Source of the DNA: Petaurus breviceps papuanus
Taxonomy: Eukaryota > Chordata > Mammalia > Diprotodontia > Petauridae
DNA length: 64,000 nt
Direction: 5' to 3'
Assembly: GCA_028583685.1 (NCBI GenBank)
Contig: JAMXIF010000002.1
Location: 57,272,109 to 57,336,108 of the forward strand
Shown here: positions 33,014 through 42,640 of the stretch, piece after piece
Layout of the letters: every line of letters starts with the position of its first letter
How positions within the stretch are numbered: position 1 is the first letter of the stretch
Translations under genes and position numbers: made by a program
The notes under the pieces: generated by a model
Told to the model about the DNA's origin: nothing
Database searches by the model: none
What the model saw: only the letters and a program-made list of their open reading frames with translations

Positions 33014-33172
33014 GGGGCGGCTAGGTGGTGCAGTGAGTAAAGCGCCAGCCCTGGAGTCAGGAGGACCCGAGTTTGGTTCCAGCCTCAGACACTTAACACC
33101 CACACAAAAAATCTAGCTGTGTAACTAACCTTGGGCAAGTTACTTAACTCCAATTGCCCTCCAAAAGGCAAA
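33014..33172 (+). mobile_element. tRNA-type CORE SINE in CR1/L3, sense
   Basis: 'GGGGCGGCTAGGTGGTGCAG', 'CCCTGGAGTCAGGAGGACCC', 'GAGTTTGGTTCCAGCCTCAG', 'CCTTGGGCAAGTTACTTAAC'. Its tail runs into a (GA)n tract that borders the assembly gap. Confidence 0.9.
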
Positions 33173-33178
33173 AGAGAA

Positions 33179-33225
<47 letters not shown>
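33173..33225 (+). repeat. (GA)n microsatellite at a SINE tail
   Basis: AGAGA tract with a few AAAG interruptions, growing out of the SINE tail and running into the N gap. The gap is probably due to this repeat. Confidence 0.95.
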
Positions 33226-33325
33226 NNNNNNNNNNNNNNNNNNNNNNNNNNNNNNNNNNNNNNNNNNNNNNNNNNNNNNNNNNNNNNNNNNNNNNNNNNN
33301 NNNNNNNNNNNNNNNNNNNNNNNNN
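33226..33325. other. Assembly gap, 100 N
   Basis: Exactly 100 N, the conventional placeholder for a gap of unknown size. True length cannot be inferred. Frames drawn across it are meaningless. Confidence 1.
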
Positions 33326-33890
33326 AAGACATACACTGACAGTATGAGTATCAAACCTTCAGATGACATAAAGCTGGGAGATACAGCTAATACACTGGAT
33401 GATAGAATCTAAAAAGAGTGTGATAGGCTAGAACATTGGCCAAATTTAATAAGAAGAAATTCAAAAGGGATCAATGTAAAGTTTTGTATTTCAATTAAAA
33501 GAAAAACCTTCATAAGTATAAGAGGGAAAAGGCAAGGTCAGAGAGCAGTTTGTTTGAAAAAGATCTGAGGATGCCCATGGTCTATAAGTTCCATATGAGG
33601 CAGAAATGTGATGTGGTTTCTGAAAAAACCTAATTCAGTCTTGGGTGGCATTATAAGAGGCACAGCTTCCAAGAGTGGGGAGGCATTAGCCCTTCCCTAC
33701 TAATTGTGATCTCTACAAACCATATCCAGGGTATTGCACTTAATTCTGGGCACAAGGGTGGTAGGGACATTGAGAAGATGGAGATAATGCAGAGGGGAGC
33801 CATCAGGATACTGGAAATGGCTTGAATGCAGGTCCTATGAAGGCTCAGCCTTCTCATTCTCACCTGACTGTAGGACTGTAAAATTTGACT

Positions 33891-34225
33891 TTTCCAATCT
33901 GCCCCAGGAAGCTCATTATTGGGAAAATCTCACCATCACCCTGCATGATCCCATCAGCCTTAGGACTGACTCCACCTCATTGCCATGTTCTGTCCCTCTG
34001 ATTAGCAAGTAGAGCTATGGATGCTAAGACATTTATTTGATGCGGGAGTTCAGCTCAGAACATCTCATTTCTCACCTGGCTGAACTATTCTGGGACTTCA
34101 CTGACTTTTCTATCTTGCCCCCTTTGTCAGGTACCTTCCCTGGCAATTATCACATTCCCCACCCCCCCTCCCCACCCCAACACACACACACACTTTTCAG
34201 CTTTTTTTTCTGTTCTTTTTATCTT
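33891..34225. other. Unassigned, pyrimidine-rich end
   Basis: Contains 'CCCCACCCCCCCTCCCCACC' followed by a short (CA)n. The distal part may be the body of the L2 that follows. Confidence 0.35.
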
Positions 34226-34345
34226 CCCTGATTAGATTGAAAACTCCTTTGGGGAAGGAATTGCCTTTCTTTTGTATCTGTATCCCTACAACTTAGCATA
34301 GGGACTGGCACCTATTAGGGGCTTAATAAATGCTCACTGACTTCC
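34226..34345 (+). mobile_element. L2 3' end, sense
   Basis: 'CTCCTTTGGGGAAGGAATTG', 'CTTAGCATAGGGACTGGCAC' and 'GGGGCTTAATAAATGCTCAC' fit the L2 3' end. Confidence 0.85.
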
Positions 34346-35464
34346 TGGGTGGAGGAAATAGTTGTTTCCAATTGTTTGAGGGTCTATGTGGAAAAGAGAT
34401 TAGATTTTTTTGTTGTTTTTTGGACCCAGAAGACAGAACCATGACACATGAATGGAAGTTACAAAGAGGCAAATTTAGGTTTGATTTAAGGAAAAAAAAA
34501 TTAACAATTAGAACTATCCACTAATTGGAATAGTTTCACTTAGGAGTTAGTGGGTTCTCTATTATTGGATATCATTGGAAAAGATAATAACTTTTGGGCT
34601 ATGCTATAGTGGGCATATATTTAATTTTTTAATCGGACTATACTAGAATACTGACGATGTCCCTTCCAGTTCTAAAATGTTGTAACTTTCTTATTATGTG
34701 GAACCTTGGACAATGAACAGTATCAGGTAGCTTTATTTTTCCCCTAGGCCTATAGGCCAGAGGGAGCTTAACACCATGTATAAACAGGGAGGACACATTG
34801 CTTTGCATCCCATTTGCCTTGGACTGGCCTGTGTTTTGTAATGAGGGAACTCAGGAAAATTCTAGGATGTTCCAGATGTTCTTCAGCTCAGTAATCATAC
34901 CTTCGGTACCTGGTATTCACTAGAAAGGGTTTAGGTGATTCAGGAAATTGGTGAGAGGTGTTGTCAAGTCAGAGAACTGAGAGCTGAAGTTGTAGAATCA
35001 CCCCTGAAGCCAAGGAGCTGGTAAACCATTGTTTATTGATATAGACCATTACTTCTTATTCCAAAGCGTGAGGGACAATCAAAGTTATATAAGCCAGTGT
35101 TCATGTAAGGGTCTAAACGACCATCTTCAATTTTTACTCTAAAACTTCCTGGCCAGATTATGTGGCCTCTCTTAATCAGATTGGTCACACAATCAAATGT
35201 GAAGTCCATTCTCTGCCTCAATCATCCTAAACAGATTCAACTGTTTGCCAAGACTGAACAGGACTTAAAGGGACACTTATTCTCTTTGTCCTAGAACTTG
35301 GTTCATGAGAAGCTCTCAAGTCCCCCTGTAGATAGGATCCACAGTACACAAAGGCCAGATAATTCAAACTCGAAAGTCATAAAACGGTGGACTCTAGAGA
35401 AGCAGATGAAAAGTGGTCAGTATAGAAAGGAAGAAAAAGACTTTCTGTTGAATTCAACAACCAG
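34346..35464. other. Unassigned intergenic sequence
   Basis: About 1.1 kb with no recognised repeat, RNA or coding family. Frames at 34330-34524 (+) and 35033-35221 (-) are unrecognised. Confidence 0.4.
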
Positions 35465-35706
35465 TGTTGTTCTTCAGATGTTTTACTCATGTCCAACTCT
35501 TTGTGATCCAATTTGGGGTTTTCTTGGCAAAGATACTGGACTGGTTTGCCATTTCCTTCTCTGGGTCATTTAACAGATGAGGAAACAGAGGCAAATGGGG
35601 TTAAGTAACTTGCCCAGGGTCACACAGCTAGTAATTGTGTGAAGTCAAATTTGAACTCTGGTTTTCCTAACTCCCAGGCTGGAGCTCTATCCACTGCACC
35701 ACCACC
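35465..35706 (-). mobile_element. RTE-tailed tRNA SINE, antisense
   Basis: 'CATGTCCAACTCTTTGTGAT', 'GGGGTTTTCTTGGCAAAGAT', 'GGTTTGCCATTTCCTTCTCT', 'ACAGATGAGGAAACAGAGGC', 'CCCAGGGTCACACAGCTAGT' and head 'CTATCCACTGCACCACC'. Full length. Confidence 0.92.
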
Positions 35707-36434
35707 TGTATTAAAACCGAGCTTCAAAGAAATTAAATAATTTGTTTCTAGTTTCAGGGATAAGATCTGAATCCAGATCTTTTCAATTCCAATTTCAACA
35801 TTCTATTCAGTAGACTGAGGTAGAGGTTTTTATCCAATAGCTGCAGGCCAGTCTGTCCTGAGGCTTATCATAGCCTGGTTATAATTCTGCATCTGTGTAT
35901 GTCTGGGATTAGCATTACATGGTATTCTCTGATCTGCCTTGTTTTTTCCATCTCATACAGCTGGCTCCAAGCACCTAAATGCTAGAAGTTTCACCATAAT
36001 ATAACCCTTATGTAAGGGGCTATCACATGAAATAAAGAGCTAGGGCTTATTTTTTTTCCTCCCTAGTTTTACTTAAAGGACCACATAGTCCTCCCTGGCT
36101 AACTGTGTTGGCTCTTGTCTCTGAAATTCCTAGTCTTCTCGTGATAGCCATGGGTATCGGGCCAAGTGTAGGAAACCAATATAAATGCTGGGTGGCCTCC
36201 CATGTTTATAGGAAGTAGGGTGACAGATGGAGAAAGCCAGTCCCAATCACCCTATTCCAATGCAACTTTCTCATTAAGAAAATGTGCTTATAACTAAAAG
36301 CAGGTCTCAATGTTCACTCATTGCTAGATAAGTAAAGGCAGGGCTTTTGCAATGTTCACCTGAGTCAAATTCATTCCAGATGGGTATGACTAACCATAAG
36401 TATAAGGTTTTGCTTACGGGGCAAGCACCAGGAA
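35707..36434. other. Unassigned intergenic sequence
   Basis: A weak MIR-like antisense stretch may lie at 35740-35820; otherwise nothing recognised. Confidence 0.35.
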
Positions 36435-36600
36435 TTCAAATTCAAGTTATTAAATGCCTACTATGCACAAGGCACTGATTTAGACTCTAGGAACAAAGAG
36501 ACAACAGACAAAAATGAAAGTCTCTGCTTTCAAGGACCTTACATTCTACTTGGTGGCATCAAAGGAGTAAACAAATAAATATCTACTGAGCCCAGGAAAA
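36435..36600 (-). mobile_element. L2 3' end, antisense
   Basis: 'AAGTTATTAAATGCCTACTA', 'TGCACAAGGCACTGATTTAG' and 'TTCAAGGACCTTACATTCTA' match the antisense L2 3' end. Confidence 0.75.
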
Positions 36601-36760
36601 GCAGCATGAATTGTGTACTCAAAAGGGGGTAGAATGACAGTGAGGAAGGGGAGTTCACCCTAGCCTCTTGTCTAGCAGCTTCCTATTTTAAATAATTACT
36701 CTTACTAACTAGGCTCTAAGCTCTGCCATTTCAATGCTACTGAAGGATTCCAAGTGCTGT

Positions 36761-37005
36761 GTTGTTGTTAGGTTGTTTCAGGCATGTCTGACTCTTTGTG
36801 GCCCCATTTGGTTGTTGTTGTTTTTTGGCAAAGATACTGGAGTGGTTGGTTATTTCTTTCTTCAGCTCATTTTACAGATGAGGAAACTGAGTCAACGCGG
36901 ATTTAATGAGTGTCACACAGCTAGTAAATGTCTGACACCAGCTTTGAACTCAGGTCTTCCTGACTGCAGGCCTAGAGATTTGTCAGTGTGCCACTTAGCT
37001 GCTCT
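36761..37005 (-). mobile_element. RTE-tailed tRNA SINE, antisense
   Basis: 'TTGTTGTTAGGTTGTTTCAG', 'GCATGTCTGACTCTTTGTGG', 'GGCAAAGATACTGGAGTGGT', 'ACAGATGAGGAAACTGAGTC' and head 'GTGCCACTTAGCTGCTC'. Contains an extra GTT-rich stretch near 36811-36825 compared with its relatives. Confidence 0.92.
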
Positions 37006-37218
37006 AGTCATCTTCATGAGTTCTAACCATAAACAACATGTACTGATCCAGGAGCTATGGAATGTCTTCCCAATGAACTTTTTGCTTTAACTTGATTTTC
37101 CAAAGCTTTGCTTTTTATTGTAGCTGGTGAAGGTAGGTGGAGGACACAAAACAACTATAACAAAAATAGGAAAAATATTTCTAAAGATTGATAATATTTG
37201 TAAGCCTAAAGATTCTAT

Positions 37219-37458
37219 GGGCAGCTAGTGTGTGCAATGGAGAGAGTTCCTGACCTGGCCTCAGGAAGACCTGAGTTCAAATCAGACACTTAAAAGCTGT
37301 GTGATGCTGGGCAAGTCACTAAATCCTGTTTGCCTTGGTTACCTCATCTGTAAAATGAGTTGGAAAAAGAAATGCCAAACCACTCTAGTGTCTTTGCCAA
37401 GAAAACCCCAAATAGCATCATGAAGAGTTGGAGGTGACTGAAACAACTGAACAATAAG
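37219..37458 (+). mobile_element. RTE-tailed tRNA SINE, sense
   Basis: Head 'GGGCAGCTAGTGTGTGCAAT', core 'TGGGCAAGTCACTAAATCCT', then the RTE-like tail 'GTGTCTTTGCCAAGAAAACC' and 'CTGAAACAACTGAACAATAA'. It lies about 210 bp from an antisense copy, so the pair forms an imperfect inverted repeat. Confidence 0.92.
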
Positions 37459-37499
37459 AAAGATACTAACATACCTTCATTCACACAGCAAAGGATTAC

Positions 37500-37844
37500 C
37501 ATCTGTCCTTCCACTGCATCTTAATGCTCATTTATTTAATATCTGCTTTAACTCTACTCCTTCCAGACCAAAAGGCACTGTCAACTGTCTGGCTGAAGAA
37601 CCCCAAGGATCCCTGGGGCTTTGCTTTTTCCCCATCACTGTACCCTTAGAACGTCCGAACCTTTCCATATGTCCTGCAACTGAATTCTTTTTTTTTTATA
37701 TATGTTCTCTCTACCAGTTAGAGACTGTGCTCCTTGAAAGTAAGGATTAGTTTGATTTTTCTATTTGCATCTTCTACACTTAGAACAGTGCTTGCTACAT
37801 AGTATGTGATTAATGAGTCCTTCCTTCCTCCCTTCCCATGTTTG
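37500..37844 (+). mobile_element. L2 3' region, sense
   Basis: The clear part is 37715-37844 ('GTGCTCCTTGAAAGTAAGGA', 'CTTAGAACAGTGCTTGCTAC', 'ATAGTATGTGATTAATGAGT'). Upstream text to about 37500 is compatible but weak. Confidence 0.6.
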
Positions 37845-37985
37845 TCCCTTCCTTCCTTCCTTCCTTCCTTCTTTCCTTCCTTCCTTCCTTCCTTCCTTCC
37901 TTCCTTCCTTCCTTCCTTCCTTCCTTCCTTCCTTCCTTCCTTCCTTCTTTCCTTCCTTCCTTCCTTCCTTCTTTCCTTTCTTCCC
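37845..37985 (+). repeat. (TTCC)n microsatellite
   Basis: About 140 bp of CTTC repeats with a few TTTC and CCCTT variants. The frames across it on both strands (SFLP repeats, or EGRK repeats) are artefacts. Confidence 0.98.
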
Positions 37986-37989
37986 TCAA

Positions 37990-38112
37990 AAGTCAAAGAC
38001 AGAAAGGTCCTATATATGTAAAAATGTTTATAGCAGCACTGTAAATGATTTTGTTACCTATCAAAGGAAATGGCTAAACAAATTATGGCACATAATTATC
38101 ATGGAATGGAAT
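37990..38112 (+). mobile_element. L1 ORF2 fragment, sense (left of LTR)
   Basis: 'AAAATGTTTATAGCAGCACT', 'GAAATGGCTAAACAAATTAT' and 'GGCACATAATTATCATGGAA' are the L1 ORF2 3' segment. It breaks off where its relatives read ACTATTGTGCTATAAGAAAT. Confidence 0.75.
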
Positions 38113-38604
38113 TACTGAGTATGAGAATTTCAAGGAAACATAGGGAAGGCTGTAATGGTGATGGTAATTTGAAGATCTTCCCTGACCTTTAACAGATCAA
38201 ATATAATCACATGAAGCCCATGGGGGGAGGAGCTTGCTAAAAGGATGGAACAGAAAGGGTGGAACAGGAAGGAGCAGGAGAGAGAGCCAGAACAGCTGAG
38301 AACAAGCAGTGTGGAGGCAGAGCAGTTAGCATGAGTGGGAGAGGGGTATTTTTGCTTAAGGGAGCCTGTTTTGTTTTGAAGGCCTGCCAGAGGGAAGGCT
38401 TGGGAACGTCAGTTCTCACTGAATTGGTTATGTGTATAAACTTCTTGGGTGTTATGATGGATTTGCCTTTCTGGTGTTGGGATTCAGCTTTCCGGTGTTT
38501 GAATAAATGTTTTGGTTCTGTCTTCCATGTGGAGAGTCTGTTACATTTTGTGATTCACTACTACAACACATATTCATATCTGTGGGCACCGTGAATATCA
38601 CAGT
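38113..38604 (+). mobile_element. Probable solo LTR inside L1
   Basis: A block of about 490 bp separates two consecutive pieces of L1. It is GC-richer than its flanks and has an LTR-like order: a purine-rich upstream part, then 'TTTGAATAAATGTTTTGGTT' (polyadenylation signal) and a U5-like end with 'GAGAGTCTGTTACATTTTGT'. I cannot name the family or fix the ends to the base, and no clear target duplication is visible. A fossil solo LTR of an endogenous retrovirus is the best reading; no internal region is present. Confidence 0.5.
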
Positions 38605-38960
38605 GGCATTATAAAGGCATATATGAACTGATGGAGTGAAGTGCAAAAGTGGTAAAACAATGCACACGAGTATAATAATAAAAATAGAAAGAACCCTAAA
38701 GTAACACTGAACATTATGTAATTATAAGAACTGGTCTTGCCCCCTGATGAAGAAAAGATGAAATGTCCTATCCTCTTTCCCATGGAATTGTGGGTGTGTA
38801 CTGTTTCATATGTATCAGACATGCTGAATATGTTGACTTGTTTTGCTTAACTTTATTTTTTCTTTGACGTAAGGAAAGACTCACTGGGGTCACTGAAAGA
38901 CAAAGGTAAAGGGAATACACATGAAAATATCTGTAATATAAAAATAAAAGGTGTCAATAT
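38605..38960 (+). mobile_element. L1 3' end, sense (right of LTR)
   Basis: 'GCATATATGAACTGATGGAG' and 'TGAAGTGCAAAAGTGGTAAA' continue the L1 3' end (ACATGAACTGATGCTGAGTG in relatives), with a degraded 3' UTR. Confidence 0.65.
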
Positions 38961-39001
38961 ACTTCAAAAATCAAATAATGTATATGCTTTCTTAAGAAGA
39001 A

Positions 39002-39260
39002 CCAGTTAGGTATTGGAGTGGATAAAACACTGCACTTGAAGTCAGAAAGACCTGAGTTCTAATCCTGATTCAGTCACTTACTAGATGTATAACCCTGGGC
39101 AAATAACAAGTCCACCCAGACTCAGTTTCCTTATCTATAAAACAGGAATAATGGTAGCACTTATTTCACAGAGTTGTGAGGATCAAAAGAGAGAATAGGT
39201 GTGAGGTACTTTGCAAACCTAAAAATTATATATACCTGCCAACTATTATTATTGTTAAAT
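39002..39260 (+). mobile_element. MIR/Mar1-type SINE, sense
   Basis: 'CACTGCACTTGAAGTCAGAA', 'GACCTGAGTTCTAATCCTGA', 'CTCAGTTTCCTTATCTATAA' and 'GAGTTGTGAGGATCAAAAGA', tail to about 39260. Confidence 0.8.
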
Positions 39261-39574
39261 AAATCATCTATTATTATTGTTAAGTAAATCTCTAAATCAT
39301 GGGATATTATAAATATGAACTGTTCCTAAAAATACATGGCGGTGGTGATAAAGATGATCATATGTGAGTGAAAAATCCTGTAAAAGACAGTAGGCGGTTC
39401 TCCTTTCTCAATGGAGATTGCTGTCAATAGGTTGACAGTTGAAGCAAACCTTTGGAGAAGAACCATTCAGTTGCAGGGCTATGAGATAAAGAAATTACTA
39501 CAATATGCTGAGGGTGATTCCAACTCAGTCCCTTCTGCTCAGAATCAGTAAAACATAGATTTTTCAAAGTAGGA

Positions 39575-39705
39575 AACAAAAAGAGATCTCAGGAAACTCA
39601 TCATCATTTTACTGACTTGGAAAGTTGTGCTCAGAAAAGTTAAGTGACTTGTCCAAGGATACATGACTATGTAGTGGCAGATGTAGGGCTAGAACCCTCT
39701 CACTT
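39575..39705 (-). mobile_element. MIR fragment, antisense
   Basis: 'AAAAGTTAAGTGACTTGTCC' and 'AGGGCTAGAACCCTCTCACT' are the antisense core. Confidence 0.65.
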
Positions 39706-39732
39706 ATACCTTGCAAGCTCTCTAATGTCCCA

Positions 39733-39990
39733 AGGCAGCTCGGTGGCACTGTGGAGAGATAGAGTGCTGGGCCTGGAGCCAGGAAGATTCCTCCTCAGAC
39801 GTTTACTAGTTGAATGACCTTGGGAGGGCTACTTAATCTTTGTCCATCTCAGGTCTTCAACTGTGAAATGAGGATAATTACAGCACCCACCTCACTGGGT
39901 TGCTGTAAGGATCAAATGAGATGATATTTGGACAGGGCTTAGCACAATGTATGACACGTAGTAGGCACTTAATAACATCTTATCCCATTC
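39733..39990 (+). mobile_element. MIR/Mar1-type SINE, sense
   Basis: 'AAGGCAGCTCGGTGGCACTG', 'GGGCCTGGAGCCAGGAAGAT', 'GGGTTGCTGTAAGGATCAAA' and 'GTAGTAGGCACTTAATAACA'. Near full length. Confidence 0.85.
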
Positions 39991-40124
39991 TTCTCCCCAC
40001 GAGTCATGAATCCTTTTCCATTTGGTGTATTCTGGGTAGTTATTGCTGCTACTACATCACATGTGTCCTAAGAGGAAGGGGAAAGAGTTCCTAACTTACA
40101 TTTTATTATCATCTTCTTTGCAAA

Positions 40125-40262
40125 CAACTGTCACTTTGCCTCAGTTTCCTTATCTATAAAAGGAAGCACCTATATCTCAGAGTTGTCATAAGAAGATAAT
40201 AATTATTTAGTGCTCAGCACAGTGCCTGGCACATAGAAGGTATTGTATAGATATTAGCTTTT
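40125..40262 (+). mobile_element. MIR 3' half, sense
   Basis: 'GCCTCAGTTTCCTTATCTAT', 'GTGCTCAGCACAGTGCCTGG', 'CACATAGAAGGTATTGTATA'. Confidence 0.75.
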
Positions 40263-40279
40263 ATTTGCTATGACTCATT

Positions 40280-40425
40280 CTGATTCAAAAAGGAATTATT
40301 ATTATTATCTCTACTTCATAGATGAACAAGTTGAGGTCAAGAGAGGTTCAGTCACTTGCCCATAGTCACACAGCTAAGGAAGCAGAATTTAAACCCAGGT
40401 CTTGCTGGCTCCAAGGACCTATGGT
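40280..40425 (-). mobile_element. MIR fragment, antisense
   Basis: 'GAGGTTCAGTCACTTGCCCA', 'TAGTCACACAGCTAAGGAAG' and 'GAATTTAAACCCAGGTCTTG'. With the sense copy just before it, it makes a tail-to-tail pair. Confidence 0.75.
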
Positions 40426-40429
40426 GTTC

Positions 40430-41295
40430 TTAGAACAGTTGTAGGATCAGAGTGCCTAGCTGGACTGGTCTGAACATCTAACAGTTGTGTGAACTTGTCT
40501 TAAAGCCATTTTTTCCTAATCAATCACATGTCTGGGCTGGACAAACAATTATGGCTGCTAATTTGTTTTACAGATAAGAAGTAAAGGAAGGGCACAGGCA
40601 AACATCTTAAGACATTTTAGAAGCTCTGCCCCTAGATCTCTGAGCTCTTTGCTGGTTCTGAAACAGAACCCTGTTGCCCTGAACACAGCTTACACATTCA
40701 TTTTTATGATCTATTTTTTTCCCTTTACTTTTTAAGTTACCTGAACTGCAATAGCATTTTGAAGCTCCTTTCCCACACAAGGCTCCTATAATGTGCCATG
40801 TGCTCCAGGTTTGGAGCTGCTGCAATAGGTTTCTGCCATCAAGGGAGGGCCTGAAGCTCTCCTCATTATTGCTTCAGGCTTTTCTAACACCTTCAGGTGG
40901 CCTTTTTGATTTAATGACTGATTTCCCTGGAAAAGGTGTACCACATGCACATTCTGGTCTGCTCCCAGCTCCCATTACTGGACTTGGTGTGTTATTCACA
41001 TAATCCATATTTCTCCTTACCACAGAAATGGGCTAGGCTCTTCTCTCTATGAATTTATTTATACATAGATATGAATATGTGGTATGGAACTGCTTGATAT
41101 AAAATCAGAAGATGGAGCAAACATGACTTCTGTGTCCGTATTTATTCATTTTTCTTTTTAAAGAAGAGACTTGATTTGGTTCCTACTCATGAAAAAGTAT
41201 GCAGGCACACCCCAAAGAGAAAAAAATGCCATGTAAAGGGGAGAAACTTCAATGCTATTATCACTTTCCTTCATCTCTTCAAACCTCATAGCTGT
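40430..41295. other. Unassigned, start of the repeat-poor block
   Basis: No repeat recognised. Frames at 40607-40825 (-), 40791-41003 (+) and 41176-41418 (+) have no family resemblance. Confidence 0.4.
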
Positions 41296-41299
41296 GGGG

Positions 41300-41315
41300 G
41301 TTGCCATGGTGATGC
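41300..41315 (+). promoter_or_regulatory. RFX-type X-box-like site
   Basis: GTTGCCATGGTGATGC resembles the palindromic X-box bound by RFX factors (GTTGCCATGGCAAC type): a perfect left half and a weaker right half. It lies in repeat-poor DNA about 245 bp from a CpG cluster. Function is inference. Confidence 0.35.
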
Positions 41316-41439
41316 AGGTTTGACCTCTCACTTTTTACTCTTCCAGGAACTAAAAAAGGCAAAAATGAGCCATTCTGTCTCAAATGAAAATCAACCTCTC
41401 TCGGTTAAAAGATGCTAAATCGCTTTCCCTTTGTCAAAC

Positions 41440-41565
41440 CTAATGTTCCATAGCCACATTGTTGGTTTTATTTTTCCTTTTCCTCTTCCCCTGAAAGAAG
41501 AAAAGAAGAAGTAGAAGCAAGAGTGCTAAGAAAGAGAGATGGACTGATCCAGCAGCAGCCGCCAT
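41440..41565 (-). other. 41-codon ATG frame with signal-anchor-like core (candidate only)
   Basis: On the minus strand an ATG at 41565 has a strong start context (A at -3, G at +4, 'CACGATGGCGGC') and lies at the edge of a CpG cluster. It encodes MAAAAGSVHLSFLALL, then a run of L and F, then a basic stretch (QGKRKRKNK), and stops at 41440. That layout resembles a signal peptide or anchor. However, the L/F run comes from a pyrimidine tract ending in CAG at about 41491, which equally resembles a 3' splice site. I know no gene with this start, so coding status is unproven. Confidence 0.15.
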
Positions 41566-41755
41566 CGTGACCACGGCAGGGACAGAAGCAACGGCGGCGG
41601 CAGCAGGCCCACCAGGCAGCTGGCCAGTTCTGCTGCAAGTTTTTCAGGGATCAGGGACGACTGCTTCCGCACCTTCCCTTCTTTACAGATCTTTTTCGAC
41701 TTTTTATCTATTTGAGGGATGGGGGGTGCGGTTAGCTGATGGTGGAGTCGTTGCT
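41551..41755. promoter_or_regulatory. Small CpG cluster, candidate promoter or 5' exon
   Basis: Eleven CpG dinucleotides fall within 41560-41750, in a window where CpG is otherwise rare, including 'AACGGCGGCGGCAGCAGG' and 'GCCGCCATCGTGACCACGG'. No SINE or other repeat explains it. On the minus strand the frame 41529-41789 is open for 87 codons but has no ATG; on the plus strand a 72-codon frame begins only at GTG. A CpG-poor-genome promoter or 5' exon is the simplest reading, in either direction. Confidence 0.4.
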
Positions 41756-41889
41756 TTTTTATTATGTGGAGGGAAGCTAAGTTAAAATATCAGAAATAAT
41801 AGCTGACAGTCTCATAGCATTCTAAAACCTTAGTGATAATATGCTGCATGTGACAGCAGAAAGGGTAAATCTGGTTGTTGTTATTAATA

Positions 41890-42220
41890 TTCTTAAATCT
41901 TTTTTTTTGCAGCAAACCAGCTGTTTTGTCAGCTTTGGCATGTGTTCAACTTGCACGTGTAGGTTTCCTAAAAATCACATGCCTGGACATGGATACTCTC
42001 CTTTGGTGAAAGGCAAAGGACAAGAGATGCCGAACAAGGTGGCCTGTGTTATCTGTACTCAGACAGTGCCTTGCAAACAGACTGCCTCCTTCTGTTGATT
42101 TCAGAGAAGTGGGCCCATCCACTCTTCTCCTTCTTTTCTCTTTCTCTGCATTATTACAGCCATGTCTCTGGAGTACTTGTGGAGTCAGTGTGATAGCAAA
42201 TAAAGCCCTCCAGCTCAATG
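41890..42220 (+). other. Acceptor-like signal followed by AATAAA (possible terminal exon)
   Basis: 'AATCTTTTTTTTTGCAG' ending at 41912 is a strong-looking 3' splice site. An AATAAA lies at 42199-42204, and a CACGTG E-box at 41954-41959 lies between. Together they could outline a short terminal exon of a non-coding transcript from the CpG cluster, but I find no convincing matching donor. Inference only. Confidence 0.2.
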
Positions 42221-42640
42221 ATGGCCTAGGCTGTGATAAAGGCTGAAAGGCCTGATTTGGTTTGGCTCTGATGGAAATTCCTAAGCACTCAGGATAGATC
42301 TGTCAAACCTCTCCTGCATGTGAATTACACATAGTTACAAGCTAGGCAATGACTCCAGATTGGTCATTACCACACACCACATTTACTTGTTTCATTCCTC
42401 ACTTATTTAATGTGATGAATATTGTTTAAAAATAATAATAAATGGCAGTAATAGGAGTGGTACATGCACCTAACTTTATCAGGGAGATGCCATTACAATA
42501 GAATCTCTAAGGCTGAGAACCCTTTAGGAATCTCATTCTCTCCAGGTCAGGCAGTAATGTTTCTCTAAGACCATATAATAACATAATGTACAATACTGTA
42601 TCACATGGAATTGTACCACTCCCAGAGAACAATATGCTAC
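42221..42640. other. Unassigned, repeat-poor
   Basis: No recognised feature. Confidence 0.35.

Larger units (their letters stand above)
32745..33890 (+). mobile_element. CR1/L3 ORF2 remnant, sense, interrupted by SINE and gap
   Basis: Conceptual pieces fit CR1-clade reverse transcriptase: near 32880-33000 'YIDSSKALDKLSYTFLWKMW' then 'IRWIWKCLNG' (family: YLDFSKAFDTVSHSILLEKL, IRWVENWLNG), near 33355-33412 'SDDIKLGDTANTLDDRI' (family: ADDIKLGG.AN), and near 33758-33825 'IEKMEIMQRGAIRILEMA' (family: LERVQRRATKMIRG). A SINE at 33014-33172 and the gap at 33226-33325 lie inside it. Confidence 0.75.

Noticed and set aside
33085-33412. Frames of 61-94 codons with long X runs
   Set aside because: They cross the 100-N gap and the (GA)n tract; only the end of the plus frame has meaning, as CR1 remnant.
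35030-35460. Possible antisense LTR
   Set aside because: A TTTATT motif and mixed composition were the only hints; no ends or target duplications.
37718-38118. Frames of 68-101 codons with SFLP or EGRK repeats
   Set aside because: They are translations of the (TTCC)n microsatellite on either strand.
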